From Azonexus hydrophilus DSM 23864 (lineage in GTDB: Bacteria > Pseudomonadota > Gammaproteobacteria > Burkholderiales > Rhodocyclaceae), in the NCBI RefSeq assembly GCF_000429605.1, contig NZ_AUCE01000012.1:310001-374000 (forward strand): DNA of 64,000 nucleotides. Reading direction: 5' to 3'. This document shows, piece by piece, positions 26,507-35,833 of this stretch (its first letter is position 1; each line of letters starts with the position of its first letter). The notes under the pieces were generated by a model, which made no database searches, was not told where the DNA came from, and saw nothing but the letters and a program-made list of their open reading frames with translations. Position numbers and translations under genes: made by a program.

Positions 26507-28003
26507 ATGGCATTTCAACAAGCGCTCAGTGGCCTGAATGTGGCCGGCAAGGCAATCGATGTCACCAGCCACAATATCGCCAACGCGAGCACTGTCGGCT
26601 ACAAGGCCGGGTCGGCACATTTTGCCGATGTCTATGCAGCCTCGCTGAATGGCGCCGGCGCCAGCCAGATCGGTATCGGCGTGAACCTGGCGGCGGTGCA
26701 GCAACAGTTCACCCAGGGCAACATCACGGCGACCAACAACCCGCTGGATATCTCGATCAACGGTTCCGGCTTCTTCCGCATGGATACCAACGGCGCGGTG
26801 ACCTTTACTCGTTCCGGCCAGTTCCATCTGGATAAAAGTGGTTACATCATCAATGACCAGAACATGCGCCTGACCGGTTACCCGGCTCAGGCTGGTATCA
26901 TCGTTCCGTCGACGCCGCAGCCCTTGCAGATTTCGGCATCCGACCTGGCACCAGTGGCTACCGGAACCAATGTCGCCAGCACTTTCCGCGGGGTCAAGGC
27001 CAATCTGCAGCTAGATTCGCGGGCCAAGGAGCCTGAGGTGCCTTGGGCCAACGCAGCAACACCGACCGGGGCCACGGTGGCGACCAACGTGACGGCCAAT
27101 GGCGGTTCGGCGGCAGAAGCCGCGGCAGCGCTTGCCGCCTACGATGCCGCAATCGCCGGTGCACAGACCCAAGCCCAGGCGGCTCAGGCTGCCTACGACG
27201 CTGTGATCGGTGCAGGCGGTACCGTTCTTGAAGCCACGGCCGCACGTACGGCTGGTTTGGCAGGGGCCAATTATTCGCCGGATCCCCAGTCTTACAGCTA
27301 CTCGACGGCCCTATCCATTTTCGATACCTTGGGCAACGCGCACACGCTGACGATGTTCTTTGAAAAGACCAACGCATCGGGTGAGTGGAATGTTCATTTC
27401 ACACTGGATGGGACGAGCAACAACTACATCACGGTTACACCGGGAAATGCACTGACCTTCAACACCCTGGGACAGATTGCCAGCGGTAACCCGATGAGCC
27501 TGCAGATCGACCTGAACAATGTCATGGGCGCGCTGGGGACGACCAACGGTGCCGACCCGGTGATGAACTTCGATATCGATTTCACCGGGACCACCCAGTT
27601 CGGCAGTTCCTTCGGAACCAATCGCCTGGAACAGGACGGCTATACCGCCGGCAACCTGATTGGTCTGTCAGTGGGTAACGATGGCGTCATTCTTGGCCGC
27701 TACAGCAACGGTCAGACCTTTGCCCAGGGGCAGGTCGTGCTGGCCAACTTCACCAATCCGAACGGCCTGCAGTCGCTGGGTAACAATCAGTGGAGCGAAA
27801 CCTCGGCTTCCGGGCCGGCGCTGGTGGGGGCGCCCAACACGTCGAGCCTTGGTGTGCTGTCCTCGTCGACGGTCGAGGAATCGAACGTTGATCTGACCTC
27901 CGAACTGGTCAGCCTGATCACCAATCAGCGCAACTACCAGGCCAATGCCCAGTCGATCAAGACGCAGGACCAGGTGTTGCAGACCCTGGTCAACCTGCGC
28001 TGA
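26507..28003 (+). CDS. flgE: Flagellar hook protein FlgE with Ala-rich insertion
   Basis: Hook subunit FlgE of 498 aa. The family ends are intact: SHNIANASTVGYKAGSAHFA at the N-terminus and NVDLTSELVSLITNQRNYQA at the C-terminus. FNTLGQIASGNPM and the FlgE-specific domain lie between. An unusual Ala/Gly-rich segment occupies about residues 176-261, with a repeated AAYDA(A/V)IxGA motif, inserted just before the SYSTALSIFDTLGNAHTL strand. That makes the protein longer than the roughly 400-aa enteric form. It may form a surface-exposed helical hairpin on the hook, which is inference. Confidence 0.95.
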   Translation: MAFQQALSGLNVAGKAIDVTSHNIANASTVGYKAGSAHFADVYAASLNGAGASQIGIGVNLAAVQQQFTQGNITATNNPLDISINGSGFFRMDTNGAVTFTRSGQFHLDKSGYIINDQNMRLTGYPAQAGIIVPSTPQPLQISASDLAPVATGTNVASTFRGVKANLQLDSRAKEPEVPWANAATPTGATVATNVTANGGSAAEAAAALAAYDAAIAGAQTQAQAAQAAYDAVIGAGGTVLEATAARTAGLAGANYSPDPQSYSYSTALSIFDTLGNAHTLTMFFEKTNASGEWNVHFTLDGTSNNYITVTPGNALTFNTLGQIASGNPMSLQIDLNNVMGALGTTNGADPVMNFDIDFTGTTQFGSSFGTNRLEQDGYTAGNLIGLSVGNDGVILGRYSNGQTFAQGQVVLANFTNPNGLQSLGNNQWSETSASGPALVGAPNTSSLGVLSSSTVEESNVDLTSELVSLITNQRNYQANAQSIKTQDQVLQTLVNLR

Positions 28004-28022
28004 TTCCTGAGGAACCGGCAAC

Positions 28023-28766
28023 ATGGACCGCCTGATCTATACCGCAATGACCGGTGCCAAGCATGTGTTCATGCAGCAAGCCGGTACGGCCAACAATCTG
28101 GCCAATGCCAGCACGATCGGGTTCAAGGCGCAGGAACACCGTTTCCGCGCCGTCGAGGTTCAGGGCGAAGGCATGCCGACCCGGGCCTTTGTCGTCGATG
28201 CATCGGTGGCCGACGTTTTCGACGAGGGCCCGCTGATGTTCACCGGCCGCAATCTCGACGTCGCCGTCCAGGGGCGCGGTTGGCTGGCCGTCCAGTTGCC
28301 CGATGGCAGCGAGGCCTACACCCGCGCAGGGAGCCTGGACGTCAACGTCAATGGTGAACTGGAAACCAAGGCCGGGCATGTGGTGCTCGGTGATGGCGGT
28401 CCGATCGCCATTCCGCCCGACAACAACATCGAGATCGCGCCGGATGGCACGGTGTCGATCATTCCCGCATTCGGTACGCCGAACAATGTCAATCCGGTCG
28501 GACGCCTGAAGCTGGTGAATCCGCCGGAAGGTGATCTGGTGCGTGGTGCCGACGGCCTGTTCCGTTTGCGTAGCGGCCAGCCGGCCCCGGTTGATGAAAA
28601 TGTCCGGGTGGCCGCCGGGGCGCTTGAAGGCAGCAATGTCAATGTGACGGATTCGATGGTGAATCTGATCAGCCTGGCCCGGCAGTTCGAATTGCAGATC
28701 AAGATGATGCAGACCGCCGATCAGAATGCCCAGCGCGCCGATCAGTTGCTGTCCCTCAATGGTTGA
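28023..28766 (+). CDS. flgF: Flagellar rod protein FlgF
   Basis: FlgF of 247 aa, a rod subunit joining proximal and distal rod. MDRLIYTAMTGAKHVFMQQA and NNLANASTIGFKAQEHRF form the conserved N-terminus; NVNVTDSMVNLISLARQFEL forms the C-terminus. Usual length and position before flgG, with a 12-base gap. No anomalies were seen. Confidence 0.96.
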   Translation: MDRLIYTAMTGAKHVFMQQAGTANNLANASTIGFKAQEHRFRAVEVQGEGMPTRAFVVDASVADVFDEGPLMFTGRNLDVAVQGRGWLAVQLPDGSEAYTRAGSLDVNVNGELETKAGHVVLGDGGPIAIPPDNNIEIAPDGTVSIIPAFGTPNNVNPVGRLKLVNPPEGDLVRGADGLFRLRSGQPAPVDENVRVAAGALEGSNVNVTDSMVNLISLARQFELQIKMMQTADQNAQRADQLLSLNG

Positions 28767-28778
28767 TAGGAAAGAAAA

Positions 28779-29561
28779 ATGATACGTTCCCTGTGGATCG
28801 CCCGGACTGGCCTGGATGCTCAGCAAACCCAGCTTGATGTCATCTCGAACAATCTGGCCAACGTCAGCACCAACGGTTTCAAGCGGGCGCGGGCGGTGTT
28901 CGAGGACCTGTTGTACCAGAATATGCGCCAGCCGGGCGCGCAGACCTCGCAGCAGACCCAGGTGCCGACCGGTCTGCAGCTGGGCACCGGCGCGCGCCCG
29001 GTGGCCACGGCGCGCATCTTCACCCAGGGCAACCTGCAGAAGACCGATAACACGCTTGATGTGGCGATCAACGGCAATGGCTTCTTCCAGGTCCTGCTGC
29101 CCGATGGAACGACGGGATACACCCGCGACGGTTCCTTCCACAAGGACAATCAGGGGCAGATCGTAACCTCGGACGGTTACCCCCTGCAGCCGAACATCAC
29201 GGTGCCGGCCGATGCCCAGACGGTTTCGATCGGAACCGACGGCACCGTCACCATTACCCAGCCGGGTTCGGCAGCCGCCACGGAAATCGGGGCAATCCAG
29301 TTGGCCAGTTTCGTCAATAACGGCGGCCTGCTCAGCATCGGTCAGAACCTGTATATGGAGACCGCCGCCAGCGGCGCGCCGACGCCCAATGCGCCGGGTG
29401 CCAACGGTGCCGGGATCGTCGTCCAGGGCTACGTCGAAACGTCGAATGTCAACGTGGCCGAGGAACTGGTGACCATGATCCAGACGCAACGGGCCTACGA
29501 ACTCAACTCCAAGGTGATCAGCACATCCGACAGCATGCTCGGACGCCTGACCCAGATGTAA
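28779..29561 (+). CDS. flgG: Flagellar distal rod protein FlgG
   Basis: FlgG of 260 aa, the distal rod subunit that crosses the peptidoglycan and the P and L rings. It is highly typical: [40 protein letters not shown], and the C-terminal [20 protein letters not shown]. The FlgG-specific insertion [20 protein letters not shown], which separates rod from hook proteins, is present. AGGAAAG precedes the ATG. Confidence 0.97.
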   Translation: MIRSLWIARTGLDAQQTQLDVISNNLANVSTNGFKRARAVFEDLLYQNMRQPGAQTSQQTQVPTGLQLGTGARPVATARIFTQGNLQKTDNTLDVAINGNGFFQVLLPDGTTGYTRDGSFHKDNQGQIVTSDGYPLQPNITVPADAQTVSIGTDGTVTITQPGSAAATEIGAIQLASFVNNGGLLSIGQNLYMETAASGAPTPNAPGANGAGIVVQGYVETSNVNVAEELVTMIQTQRAYELNSKVISTSDSMLGRLTQM

Positions 29562-29572
29562 GAGGTGAAATC

Positions 29573-30229
29573 ATGCGTCACCTGATCCTGCTTTCCAGCG
29601 TCCTGCTTGCTGCCTGCACGACCGTGCCGCCGACCAATGTGCATCAGCCGATGACGGTTCGACCGGAAGCGCGGCCGGTGCTGGCAACGGGTAATGGTGC
29701 CATCTACCAGGCAGGCAACAGTCGCCCGCTGTTCGAGGATAGGCGCGCACGTTTCGTTGGCGATACGATTACGGTTAAGATCACCGAAAATACCTCTGCT
29801 TCGAAAAAGGCCAGCAATAATCTGACCCGTTCCGGTAGCCAGAGCGCTTCGGTCACCGCGTTTGCCGGCTTGCCGGTCGGCGGCTTGAATGGTCTCGATC
29901 TGTCCGCCAATAGTGCGACCAACTTTGCCGGTAAGGGCGATGCGGCAAACAATGCCGTATTCACCGGCAATCTGACTGTGACGGTCATTGATGTCCTGCC
30001 CAACGGAAACTTGCTTGTTTCCGGGGAGAAGCAGATCGCCATCGGTACCGAGCAGGAGTTCATCCGTGTTTCCGGGGTGGTCAATCCCGCGTTCGTCGAT
30101 TTCTCGAATACCGTAGACTCGGCCAAGATCGCCGATGCACGGATCGAGTACAAATCCTCCGGGCAGATTGCCGATGGGCAGGTTATGGGATGGCTGGCAC
30201 GCTTCTTTCTTAGTGTCTTGCCGTTCTAG
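29573..30229 (+). CDS. flgH: Flagellar L-ring lipoprotein FlgH
   Basis: FlgH of 218 aa, the outer-membrane L-ring. A lipoprotein signal peptide ends in the lipobox LLAAC with lipidated C15. Family motifs are NSRPLFEDRRARFVGDTITV, KITENTSASKKASNNLTRSG, and GNLLVSGEKQIAIGTEQEFI. The C-terminal region with IADARIEYKSSGQIADGQVM fits. The L ring implies an outer membrane. Confidence 0.97.
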   Translation: MRHLILLSSVLLAACTTVPPTNVHQPMTVRPEARPVLATGNGAIYQAGNSRPLFEDRRARFVGDTITVKITENTSASKKASNNLTRSGSQSASVTAFAGLPVGGLNGLDLSANSATNFAGKGDAANNAVFTGNLTVTVIDVLPNGNLLVSGEKQIAIGTEQEFIRVSGVVNPAFVDFSNTVDSAKIADARIEYKSSGQIADGQVMGWLARFFLSVLPF

Positions 30230-30252
30230 TAGCCATTCCCGGAAGGTGCACC

Positions 30253-31344
30253 ATGAAATCCTCTAACGCGCTCATGATCAAGGTTCGCAAGGCCTTGCTC
30301 TGCTGTTGCCTGTTGCCCTTGCTGGCAAGCCCGGCGATGGCCGAACGGGTCAAGGATCTGGCAAGCTTGCAGGGTGTGCGCAACAACCAGCTGATTGGTT
30401 ACGGTATCGTCGTCGGTCTCGACGGTACGGGCGACCAGACTACCCAGACGCCGTTCACCACGCAGGCCATGGGCAACATGCTGTCGCAGATGGGCATCAA
30501 TCTGACGGCCGATCAGGCGACCAAGTTGCAGTTGAAAAACGTCGCCGCAGTCATGGTGACGGCGAATCTTGGCGCGTTTGCCCGTCCCGGGCAGGCCCTG
30601 GATGTGACGGTTTCCTCGATCGGCAACGCCAAGAGCCTGCGTGGCGGTACCCTGCTGCTGACCCAGCTCAAGGGCGCAGATGGACAGGTGTACGGCATTG
30701 CTCAGGGTAATGTCATGGTCGGCGGTGCCGGTGCCGGCGCCGGTGGGGCTGCGGTGACGGTCAATCACCTGGCAGCGGGCAGAATCCCGGGCGGGGCGAC
30801 GGTCGAGCGAACGGTGCCGACGGCTCTGGGGCAGAGCGGATACCTCTACTACGAACTGGCCGAGTCCGATTTCGGAACGGCAATGAACATGGTTTCGGCG
30901 ATCAACAAGGCCATGGGCGAAGGGACCGCGCAAGCCATCGACGGTCGTCGCATCGCCCTGCGGGCGCCGGATTCCGCCGATGCGCGGGTCAGTTTCCTGG
31001 GCCGGGTCGAGAATATCGAAGTGCGTGCCGCCGTTGCTCAGGCACGGGTCGTGGTCAATCCGCGTACCGGTTCGGTGGTCATGAATCAGCGGGTTTCCCT
31101 GTTGCCCTGCGCGGTCGCTCACGGCAATCTGTCGGTGGTCGTCGATGCGGGCCAGCCCGGACGCGGGGGCGCCGATGTGCAGGTCAATCAGGATGGTGGT
31201 AGTCTGACGGTCGCCGCCGGTGCCAGTCTGGCCGATGTGGTCAAGGCACTCAACAGCCTGGGGGCCAATCCGATGGACCTGCTGGCCATCCTTCAGGCAA
31301 TGAAGGCAGCCGGTGCGCTGCGTGCCGAACTCGAAGTGATCTGA
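30253..31344 (+). CDS. flgI: Flagellar P-ring protein FlgI
   Basis: FlgI of 363 aa, the periplasmic P-ring. A signal peptide (about 1-30, ending PAMA) precedes ERVKDLASLQGVRNNQLIGY, the family N-terminus. NMLSQMGINLTADQATKLQL, KNVAAVMVTANL and the C-terminal VVKALNSLGANPMDLLAILQ are conserved. It needs FlgA (24188-24856) for assembly. The flgJ start lies 3 bases after its stop. Confidence 0.97.
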   Translation: MKSSNALMIKVRKALLCCCLLPLLASPAMAERVKDLASLQGVRNNQLIGYGIVVGLDGTGDQTTQTPFTTQAMGNMLSQMGINLTADQATKLQLKNVAAVMVTANLGAFARPGQALDVTVSSIGNAKSLRGGTLLLTQLKGADGQVYGIAQGNVMVGGAGAGAGGAAVTVNHLAAGRIPGGATVERTVPTALGQSGYLYYELAESDFGTAMNMVSAINKAMGEGTAQAIDGRRIALRAPDSADARVSFLGRVENIEVRAAVAQARVVVNPRTGSVVMNQRVSLLPCAVAHGNLSVVVDAGQPGRGGADVQVNQDGGSLTVAAGASLADVVKALNSLGANPMDLLAILQAMKAAGALRAELEVI

Positions 31345-31347
31345 GTC

Positions 31348-32322
31348 ATGGTCGCCAAGATCCAGAATGCGCCGAATCGCGCGGCGTTTGACGTCCAGGC
31401 CTCGCAGGACCTGCGCAACCAGTTCAAGAAGGACCCTCAGGGCGGTCTGAAAGCCGCCGCGCAGCAGTTCGAGACCCTGTTTCTGCAGATGGTGCTCAAG
31501 AGCATGCGCGATACGGTGCCGACCGATGGTCTGATGCACAGCGACCAGACGCGTTTCTACAACAGCCTCCTCGATCAGCAGATGGCGCAGAACATGGCTA
31601 GTTCAGGGAACGGAATCGGTTTCGCCCGGCTGATTGAGCAGCAACTGGGGGGGCATCTCGGTGGCGCGCAGCTTGAAGATGGCATCGACGACCTTTCGGC
31701 AATGATTGCCGGCAAGGGTTTGCCGGCCGGCCTGCCGGCTGCCGGTGCCTTGCAGTATCGCGAAGTCCCGAGCAGCCTGCCGACATCGGCCGCCTATGCC
31801 CTGCAGAGTGCGCTGGCGGCCAACTCGGCCCGCAGTTCGGGTGAGGCGCCGACGTCGGCGCGGGACTTCGTCAATCAGCTCTGGCCCAATGCGGTTGAGG
31901 CTTCCCGTTCTACCGGCATCCCGCCACAATTCCTGGTGGCCCATGCGGCGCTGGAGAGTGGGTGGGGAAAGAGCGAGATCCGTCATCCTGACGGCAGTAG
32001 CGCGCACAACCTGTTCGGTATCAAGGCCGGCAAGAGCTGGACCGGAAAAACCGTGGATACGCTGACGACGGAATACGTCAACGGTGTGCCGCAGCAATCG
32101 GTCGAGAAATTCCGGGCTTACGATTCCTACGCCGACGCATTCCGCGATTACGCCAACCTGCTGCGCAACAATCCCCGCTATGGCGGCGTGATCGGGACCC
32201 AGGATGGCACGGAGTTTGCACGACGTTTGCAGACGGCCGGATACGCCACCGATCCGAAATACGCTGAGAAGCTGTCCGGGATCATCAACGGACCAACGCT
32301 GCGTCAGGCATTGATCGGCTAA
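31348..32322 (+). CDS. flgJ: Rod-cap and peptidoglycan hydrolase FlgJ
   Basis: FlgJ of 324 aa with two domains. The N-terminal rod-binding domain (about 25-105) contains AAQQFETLFLQMVLKSMRDT and TRFYNSLLDQQMAQNMAS. The C-terminal glucosaminidase-type domain (about 170-324) contains GIPPQFLVAHAALESGWGKS with the catalytic Glu, then HNLFGIKAGKSWTG. It opens the cell wall so the rod can pass. It is a full dual-domain version, as in beta- and gammaproteobacteria. A sigma-28 promoter for flgK begins 8 bases after its stop. Confidence 0.96.
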   Translation: MVAKIQNAPNRAAFDVQASQDLRNQFKKDPQGGLKAAAQQFETLFLQMVLKSMRDTVPTDGLMHSDQTRFYNSLLDQQMAQNMASSGNGIGFARLIEQQLGGHLGGAQLEDGIDDLSAMIAGKGLPAGLPAAGALQYREVPSSLPTSAAYALQSALAANSARSSGEAPTSARDFVNQLWPNAVEASRSTGIPPQFLVAHAALESGWGKSEIRHPDGSSAHNLFGIKAGKSWTGKTVDTLTTEYVNGVPQQSVEKFRAYDSYADAFRDYANLLRNNPRYGGVIGTQDGTEFARRLQTAGYATDPKYAEKLSGIINGPTLRQALIG

Positions 32323-32329
32323 TCCGCCC

Positions 32330-32356
32330 TAAACATTCCGGCGCCTGCGCCGTTAA
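32330..32356 (+). promoter_or_regulatory. Sigma-28 (FliA) promoter of flgKL
   Basis: TAAACATT, an 11-base spacer, then GCCGTTAA. The -10 half is identical to that of the fliC promoter. The predicted transcription start leaves only a short leader before the flgK ATG at 32375. The spacer and -10 also form a GGCGCC/GGCGC-rich inverted repeat. Confidence 0.82.
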
Positions 32357-32374
32357 ACCTCATAGAGGTAAATC

Positions 32375-34399
32375 ATGGGTACTGGACTTATCAGCATCGG
32401 CATCACCGGCATACGGGCGGCTCAACTGGGCCTGCTCGCGACCGAGCACAACATCGTGAATGCCAACACCCCGGGCTATTCCCGGCAAAATACCGTGCAG
32501 GCGACCAACAACGCGATCACGACTGGTTCGGGTTCGATCGGTCAGGGGGTGCAGGTCGTCACCATCAAGCGGCAATACGATGCCTATCTTAACAGTCAGG
32601 TTAACACCGCCCAGACTCAGGTCAGCAACCTGGATGCCTTGTATACGCAGTTGTCGCAGATTGACCTGATGCTGGCCGACCCGGATGCGGGTATGTCACC
32701 GGCAATGCAGGACTTTTTTACCGGTGTTCAGCAGGTTTCGTCCAATCCTTCCTCTTTGCCGGCACGGCAATCCATGCTGACATCCGCGCAGACGATGGTG
32801 ACGCGGTTCAATAATCTCGACCAGAGATTGACAGAGATATCCAATCAGTTGAATGGCCGAATCGTCAGTGCTGTTGCCGACATCAATGCTTACGCGAGCG
32901 AAATTGCCGATTTGAACCAGCGTATCGTGCTAGCTCAGTCGGGTTACTCCCAGCCGCCAAACGATTTGCTTGATCAACGGGATCAGTTGGTCAATGAATT
33001 GAACAAATTGATCAAGGTCAATACCAGTACCAACAGTGATGGCAGTTTCAATGTCTTTATCGGGACCGGTCAGCAACTGGTGATTGGTGGAAAAACAGTG
33101 CAAATGACAGCAGAGGCTTCCAGTCTCGACCTGACACGCATCGCTGTTGGTTTGAAGACGGCGGGAGGTACCCAGGAATTGCCTGAGTCTCTGATTGTTG
33201 GCGGAGAACTGGGCGGGCTGGTCGGTTTTAGAAGCCAGTCATTGGACGCGGCAGTTAACGAGCTTGGCCGCGTCGCTGCATCCCTTACCCTGACTTTCAA
33301 TGCTCAGTATGGTTTGGGGATGGATTTGAGTGGCCGAATTTCCGGCGAAACGGGATTCGTCGGGCAACTTTTTTCTGTTCCAGAACCCAAGGTCGTGCCG
33401 AGTGCGATGAATCAGGGGGTTGGGCAGCTGACCGCAAGTTTTTTGCCTCCCGTAGCGCCCTCCGAGCCAAATTATGCGGGGAATTTCTATACCAATTTGA
33501 CGACCAGCGACTATCTGGTGACGTTCGGCGCAGGGGGAAACTATACGGTTACCCGACGGAACGACGGTACTACCGTCGCGAACGGAACCAGTCCAGCAGG
33601 CGTTCAATTTGATGGTGTTTCACTCGATATTTCGGTTGCCGGTGCGATGGAGGGAGACCGCTTCGTGGTCAAACCGGTTGCCGAGGCAGCCAAAAATATT
33701 TCGCTCGATACGCGCATCGTCGCTGATCCCAGACTGGTGCCTGCTGCTGCTCCTGTTCGTACAATGCCTGGGATCACCAATACCGGTGTAATGGTGATGT
33801 CCCAGGGGGTTGTCGGTATAGGTTATTCAATTTCAGCTATGCCCCAGACCCTTACCGCGACGGCTACTCAGCTTACGGGGATCACGACTTCCTGGCGTGC
33901 AACCTATTCTGATGGAACAAGCATCCCGGCAAACCTGGGTGATCCTCCTGCTACCGGTGATATTGACTTGGTCAATGGAACTGCAACCTTGGCGGGTATC
34001 TGGACAGAGGGAATGTATTTCTCGATTACCGGAAGGCCCGCTGCGAATGATGTTTTTACTATCGAACGCAACGCCGGGGGCGTTCAGGATGGTCGTAACG
34101 CCCTTCAGTTTGCTGCGCTTCAGACATCGAATACAACGGCAGGTGGCACCGCTACCTATCAGTCGACATATTCGCGGCTTGTTGCCGAGAACGGCATTCG
34201 GACACGGGAGGCCAAGGTTCGTCTTGCAGCTCAGGAGGCTGTTTTGGCTCAGGCGCAGAATGCCCGGGATTCGCTCTCAGCCGTGAACCTCGACGAAGAG
34301 GCGGCCAACCTGATGAAATTCCAGCAAGCCTATCAGGCAGCGGCAAAGATTCTTGACGTCGGCAACAAACTGTTTGAAACCTTGTTGTCGATCAGGTAA
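32375..34399 (+). CDS. flgK: Hook-filament junction protein FlgK (HAP1)
   Basis: FlgK of 674 aa, the first junction protein between hook and filament. The N-terminus ISIGITGIRAAQLGLLATEH, NIVNANTPGYSRQNTVQATN and C-terminus VNLDEEAANLMKFQQAYQAA are conserved. The middle (about 300-610) is variable and coded by visibly AT-richer DNA than the ends, as often seen in surface-exposed domains. Its own sigma-28 element suggests late expression. FlgN is the expected chaperone. flgL follows after 10 bases. Confidence 0.95.
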   Translation: MGTGLISIGITGIRAAQLGLLATEHNIVNANTPGYSRQNTVQATNNAITTGSGSIGQGVQVVTIKRQYDAYLNSQVNTAQTQVSNLDALYTQLSQIDLMLADPDAGMSPAMQDFFTGVQQVSSNPSSLPARQSMLTSAQTMVTRFNNLDQRLTEISNQLNGRIVSAVADINAYASEIADLNQRIVLAQSGYSQPPNDLLDQRDQLVNELNKLIKVNTSTNSDGSFNVFIGTGQQLVIGGKTVQMTAEASSLDLTRIAVGLKTAGGTQELPESLIVGGELGGLVGFRSQSLDAAVNELGRVAASLTLTFNAQYGLGMDLSGRISGETGFVGQLFSVPEPKVVPSAMNQGVGQLTASFLPPVAPSEPNYAGNFYTNLTTSDYLVTFGAGGNYTVTRRNDGTTVANGTSPAGVQFDGVSLDISVAGAMEGDRFVVKPVAEAAKNISLDTRIVADPRLVPAAAPVRTMPGITNTGVMVMSQGVVGIGYSISAMPQTLTATATQLTGITTSWRATYSDGTSIPANLGDPPATGDIDLVNGTATLAGIWTEGMYFSITGRPAANDVFTIERNAGGVQDGRNALQFAALQTSNTTAGGTATYQSTYSRLVAENGIRTREAKVRLAAQEAVLAQAQNARDSLSAVNLDEEAANLMKFQQAYQAAAKILDVGNKLFETLLSIR

Positions 34400-34409
34400 G
34401 GGGAAAATC

Positions 34410-35390
34410 ATGCGTGTCAGTACTTCAATGCTATATAACTCTGGGTTGCGAGGCATGATGAATCTGCAATCAGAGTTGTACCGGACACAGAATCAGCTAT
34501 CGACCGGGCGCAGAATACTAACGCCTGCTGATGATCCTATTGGTGCGGCAGAAGCGCTGGAGGTCTCTCAATCAAAAGGGGTGAATGCCCAATTCAAGAG
34601 CAATCAGGCGGATGCCAGTGTCCAGCTTACGTTGGCAGAGGGGATCGTTGGGAGTGTCGGAAATACGCTGACGCGCATTTCCGAGCTTGCTGCTCAGGCA
34701 GCGAATCCCATGATCGATAATGGGCAGCGGGGTATGATTGCAGCTGAACTGAAGCTGCAGGTGGAGACTTTGAGGGGTTTGGCGAACACTCAGGATGGTA
34801 CGGGTTTGTATATTTTTTCCGGGTTCAAGAGTACTCAGGAACCATTTGCCTTGAATGCAACCGCCACCCCGCCAAATTCTGGTGATACGGTTCCTGCCTA
34901 CAATCTTGCCAATACCTACGTGACTTATTCAGGTGATGCGGGGACCCCCGCACTTCAAGTCACAGCATCCAAATCGATGGCTGTCTCTGAGAATGGGCGG
35001 GAGCTATTCATGCAGGTGCGGGACGCTCAGGGCAATATTACCGGCCAGAGCATGTTTGATACGGTCAAAAACCTGATCGATGTCATTGATCCGTCGAGCG
35101 GCATGACTTTCACGGCGACGGAGCTAGAGACTGTCAGAGCTGGCTTGAAGAGTACAATCGATCATGTGGCAAATATCCGTGCGTCATTGGGGGCTCGGTT
35201 GAACGCGCTTGACGGGCTGACTACAACAGCGACAGACATTGATTATCTTTATAATGTCCGTTTGTCGGAATTGCAGGATCTGGACTATACCGAGGCTATT
35301 TCCCGCTTCTCGCGTTACCAGACCCAACTTGAAGCCACACAGCTGACTTTCAAGCAGACCAGCCAACTCAGTCTGTTCAACCTACTGTGA
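34410..35390 (+). CDS. flgL: Hook-filament junction protein FlgL (HAP3)
   Basis: FlgL of 326 aa, the second junction protein, related to flagellin. RVSTSMLYNSGLRGMMNLQ and LYRTQNQLSTGRRILTPADD form the N-terminus; the C-terminal coiled coil includes LSELQDLDYTEAISRFSRYQ. ATG 34410 follows GGGGAAAA and restores the family start; the same frame is open upstream within flgK. DNA composition is AT-richer than the rod genes. Its stop TGA overlaps a GTG start of the next gene. Confidence 0.95.
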   Translation: MRVSTSMLYNSGLRGMMNLQSELYRTQNQLSTGRRILTPADDPIGAAEALEVSQSKGVNAQFKSNQADASVQLTLAEGIVGSVGNTLTRISELAAQAANPMIDNGQRGMIAAELKLQVETLRGLANTQDGTGLYIFSGFKSTQEPFALNATATPPNSGDTVPAYNLANTYVTYSGDAGTPALQVTASKSMAVSENGRELFMQVRDAQGNITGQSMFDTVKNLIDVIDPSSGMTFTATELETVRAGLKSTIDHVANIRASLGARLNALDGLTTTATDIDYLYNVRLSELQDLDYTEAISRFSRYQTQLEATQLTFKQTSQLSLFNLL

Positions 35391-35833
35391 AATCGACCAT
35401 CGTTGTGGTGCTCGCAGCTTTCGGTCTATTGCTGACAGGCTGCTCAGCTACTGGTGAAAATGTATTCAAGCTGACAGCGAACAGTTCCCTAAAACCCAAT
35501 ATTCTGCTCGGCGGAGCGGCCGCGATCTATTTGATCTACGATCCGCTGGCACCCAACTGGGAAATCGAGGAAACGCGTCTGCCGGACGACAGCTACCGCC
35601 TGTCGATGAAAATGAAGCGCTTTCATACCGGCGGTTCCGGTGAGGCGATCCAGGTACTGAAGCGCCGGGCGCGGCAGTTGCAGGAGGAACAGGGGCATGT
35701 TGGTTACGAGATTGCCGGCTATTCGGAAGGGATTGATTCGCAGACCCTGATGACGCGTCGGGTGGCTGAAGGAACGATCCGTTTCGTCAAGCGCGAGGAC
35801 GCCGATTCATTCGCGCTGAACGGCAGCTACTGA
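35387..35833 (+). CDS. Predicted small lipoprotein downstream of flgL
   Basis: Protein of 148 aa of unknown function. A lipoprotein signal peptide ends in LLLTGC with C19 as the predicted lipidated residue; a short hydrophobic run (LLGGAAAIYLIYDPL) follows at about 40-55, then a hydrophilic domain with NWEIEETRLPDDSYRLSMKM. The GTG start overlaps the flgL stop (GTGA), which indicates translational coupling and a late-class gene under the flgK promoter. Its 3' end overlaps the convergent fliR stop by 7 bases. A role in envelope passage or sheath stability is possible but unproven; I do not recognise a named family. Confidence 0.75.
   Translation: MKSTIVVVLAAFGLLLTGCSATGENVFKLTANSSLKPNILLGGAAAIYLIYDPLAPNWEIEETRLPDDSYRLSMKMKRFHTGGSGEAIQVLKRRARQLQEEQGHVGYEIAGYSEGIDSQTLMTRRVAEGTIRFVKREDADSFALNGSY

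Noticed and set aside
27990..29489. Open frame of about 500 codons antisense to flgF-flgG
   Set aside because: It spans two real genes and their spacer; His/Gln/Asp-rich shadow product.
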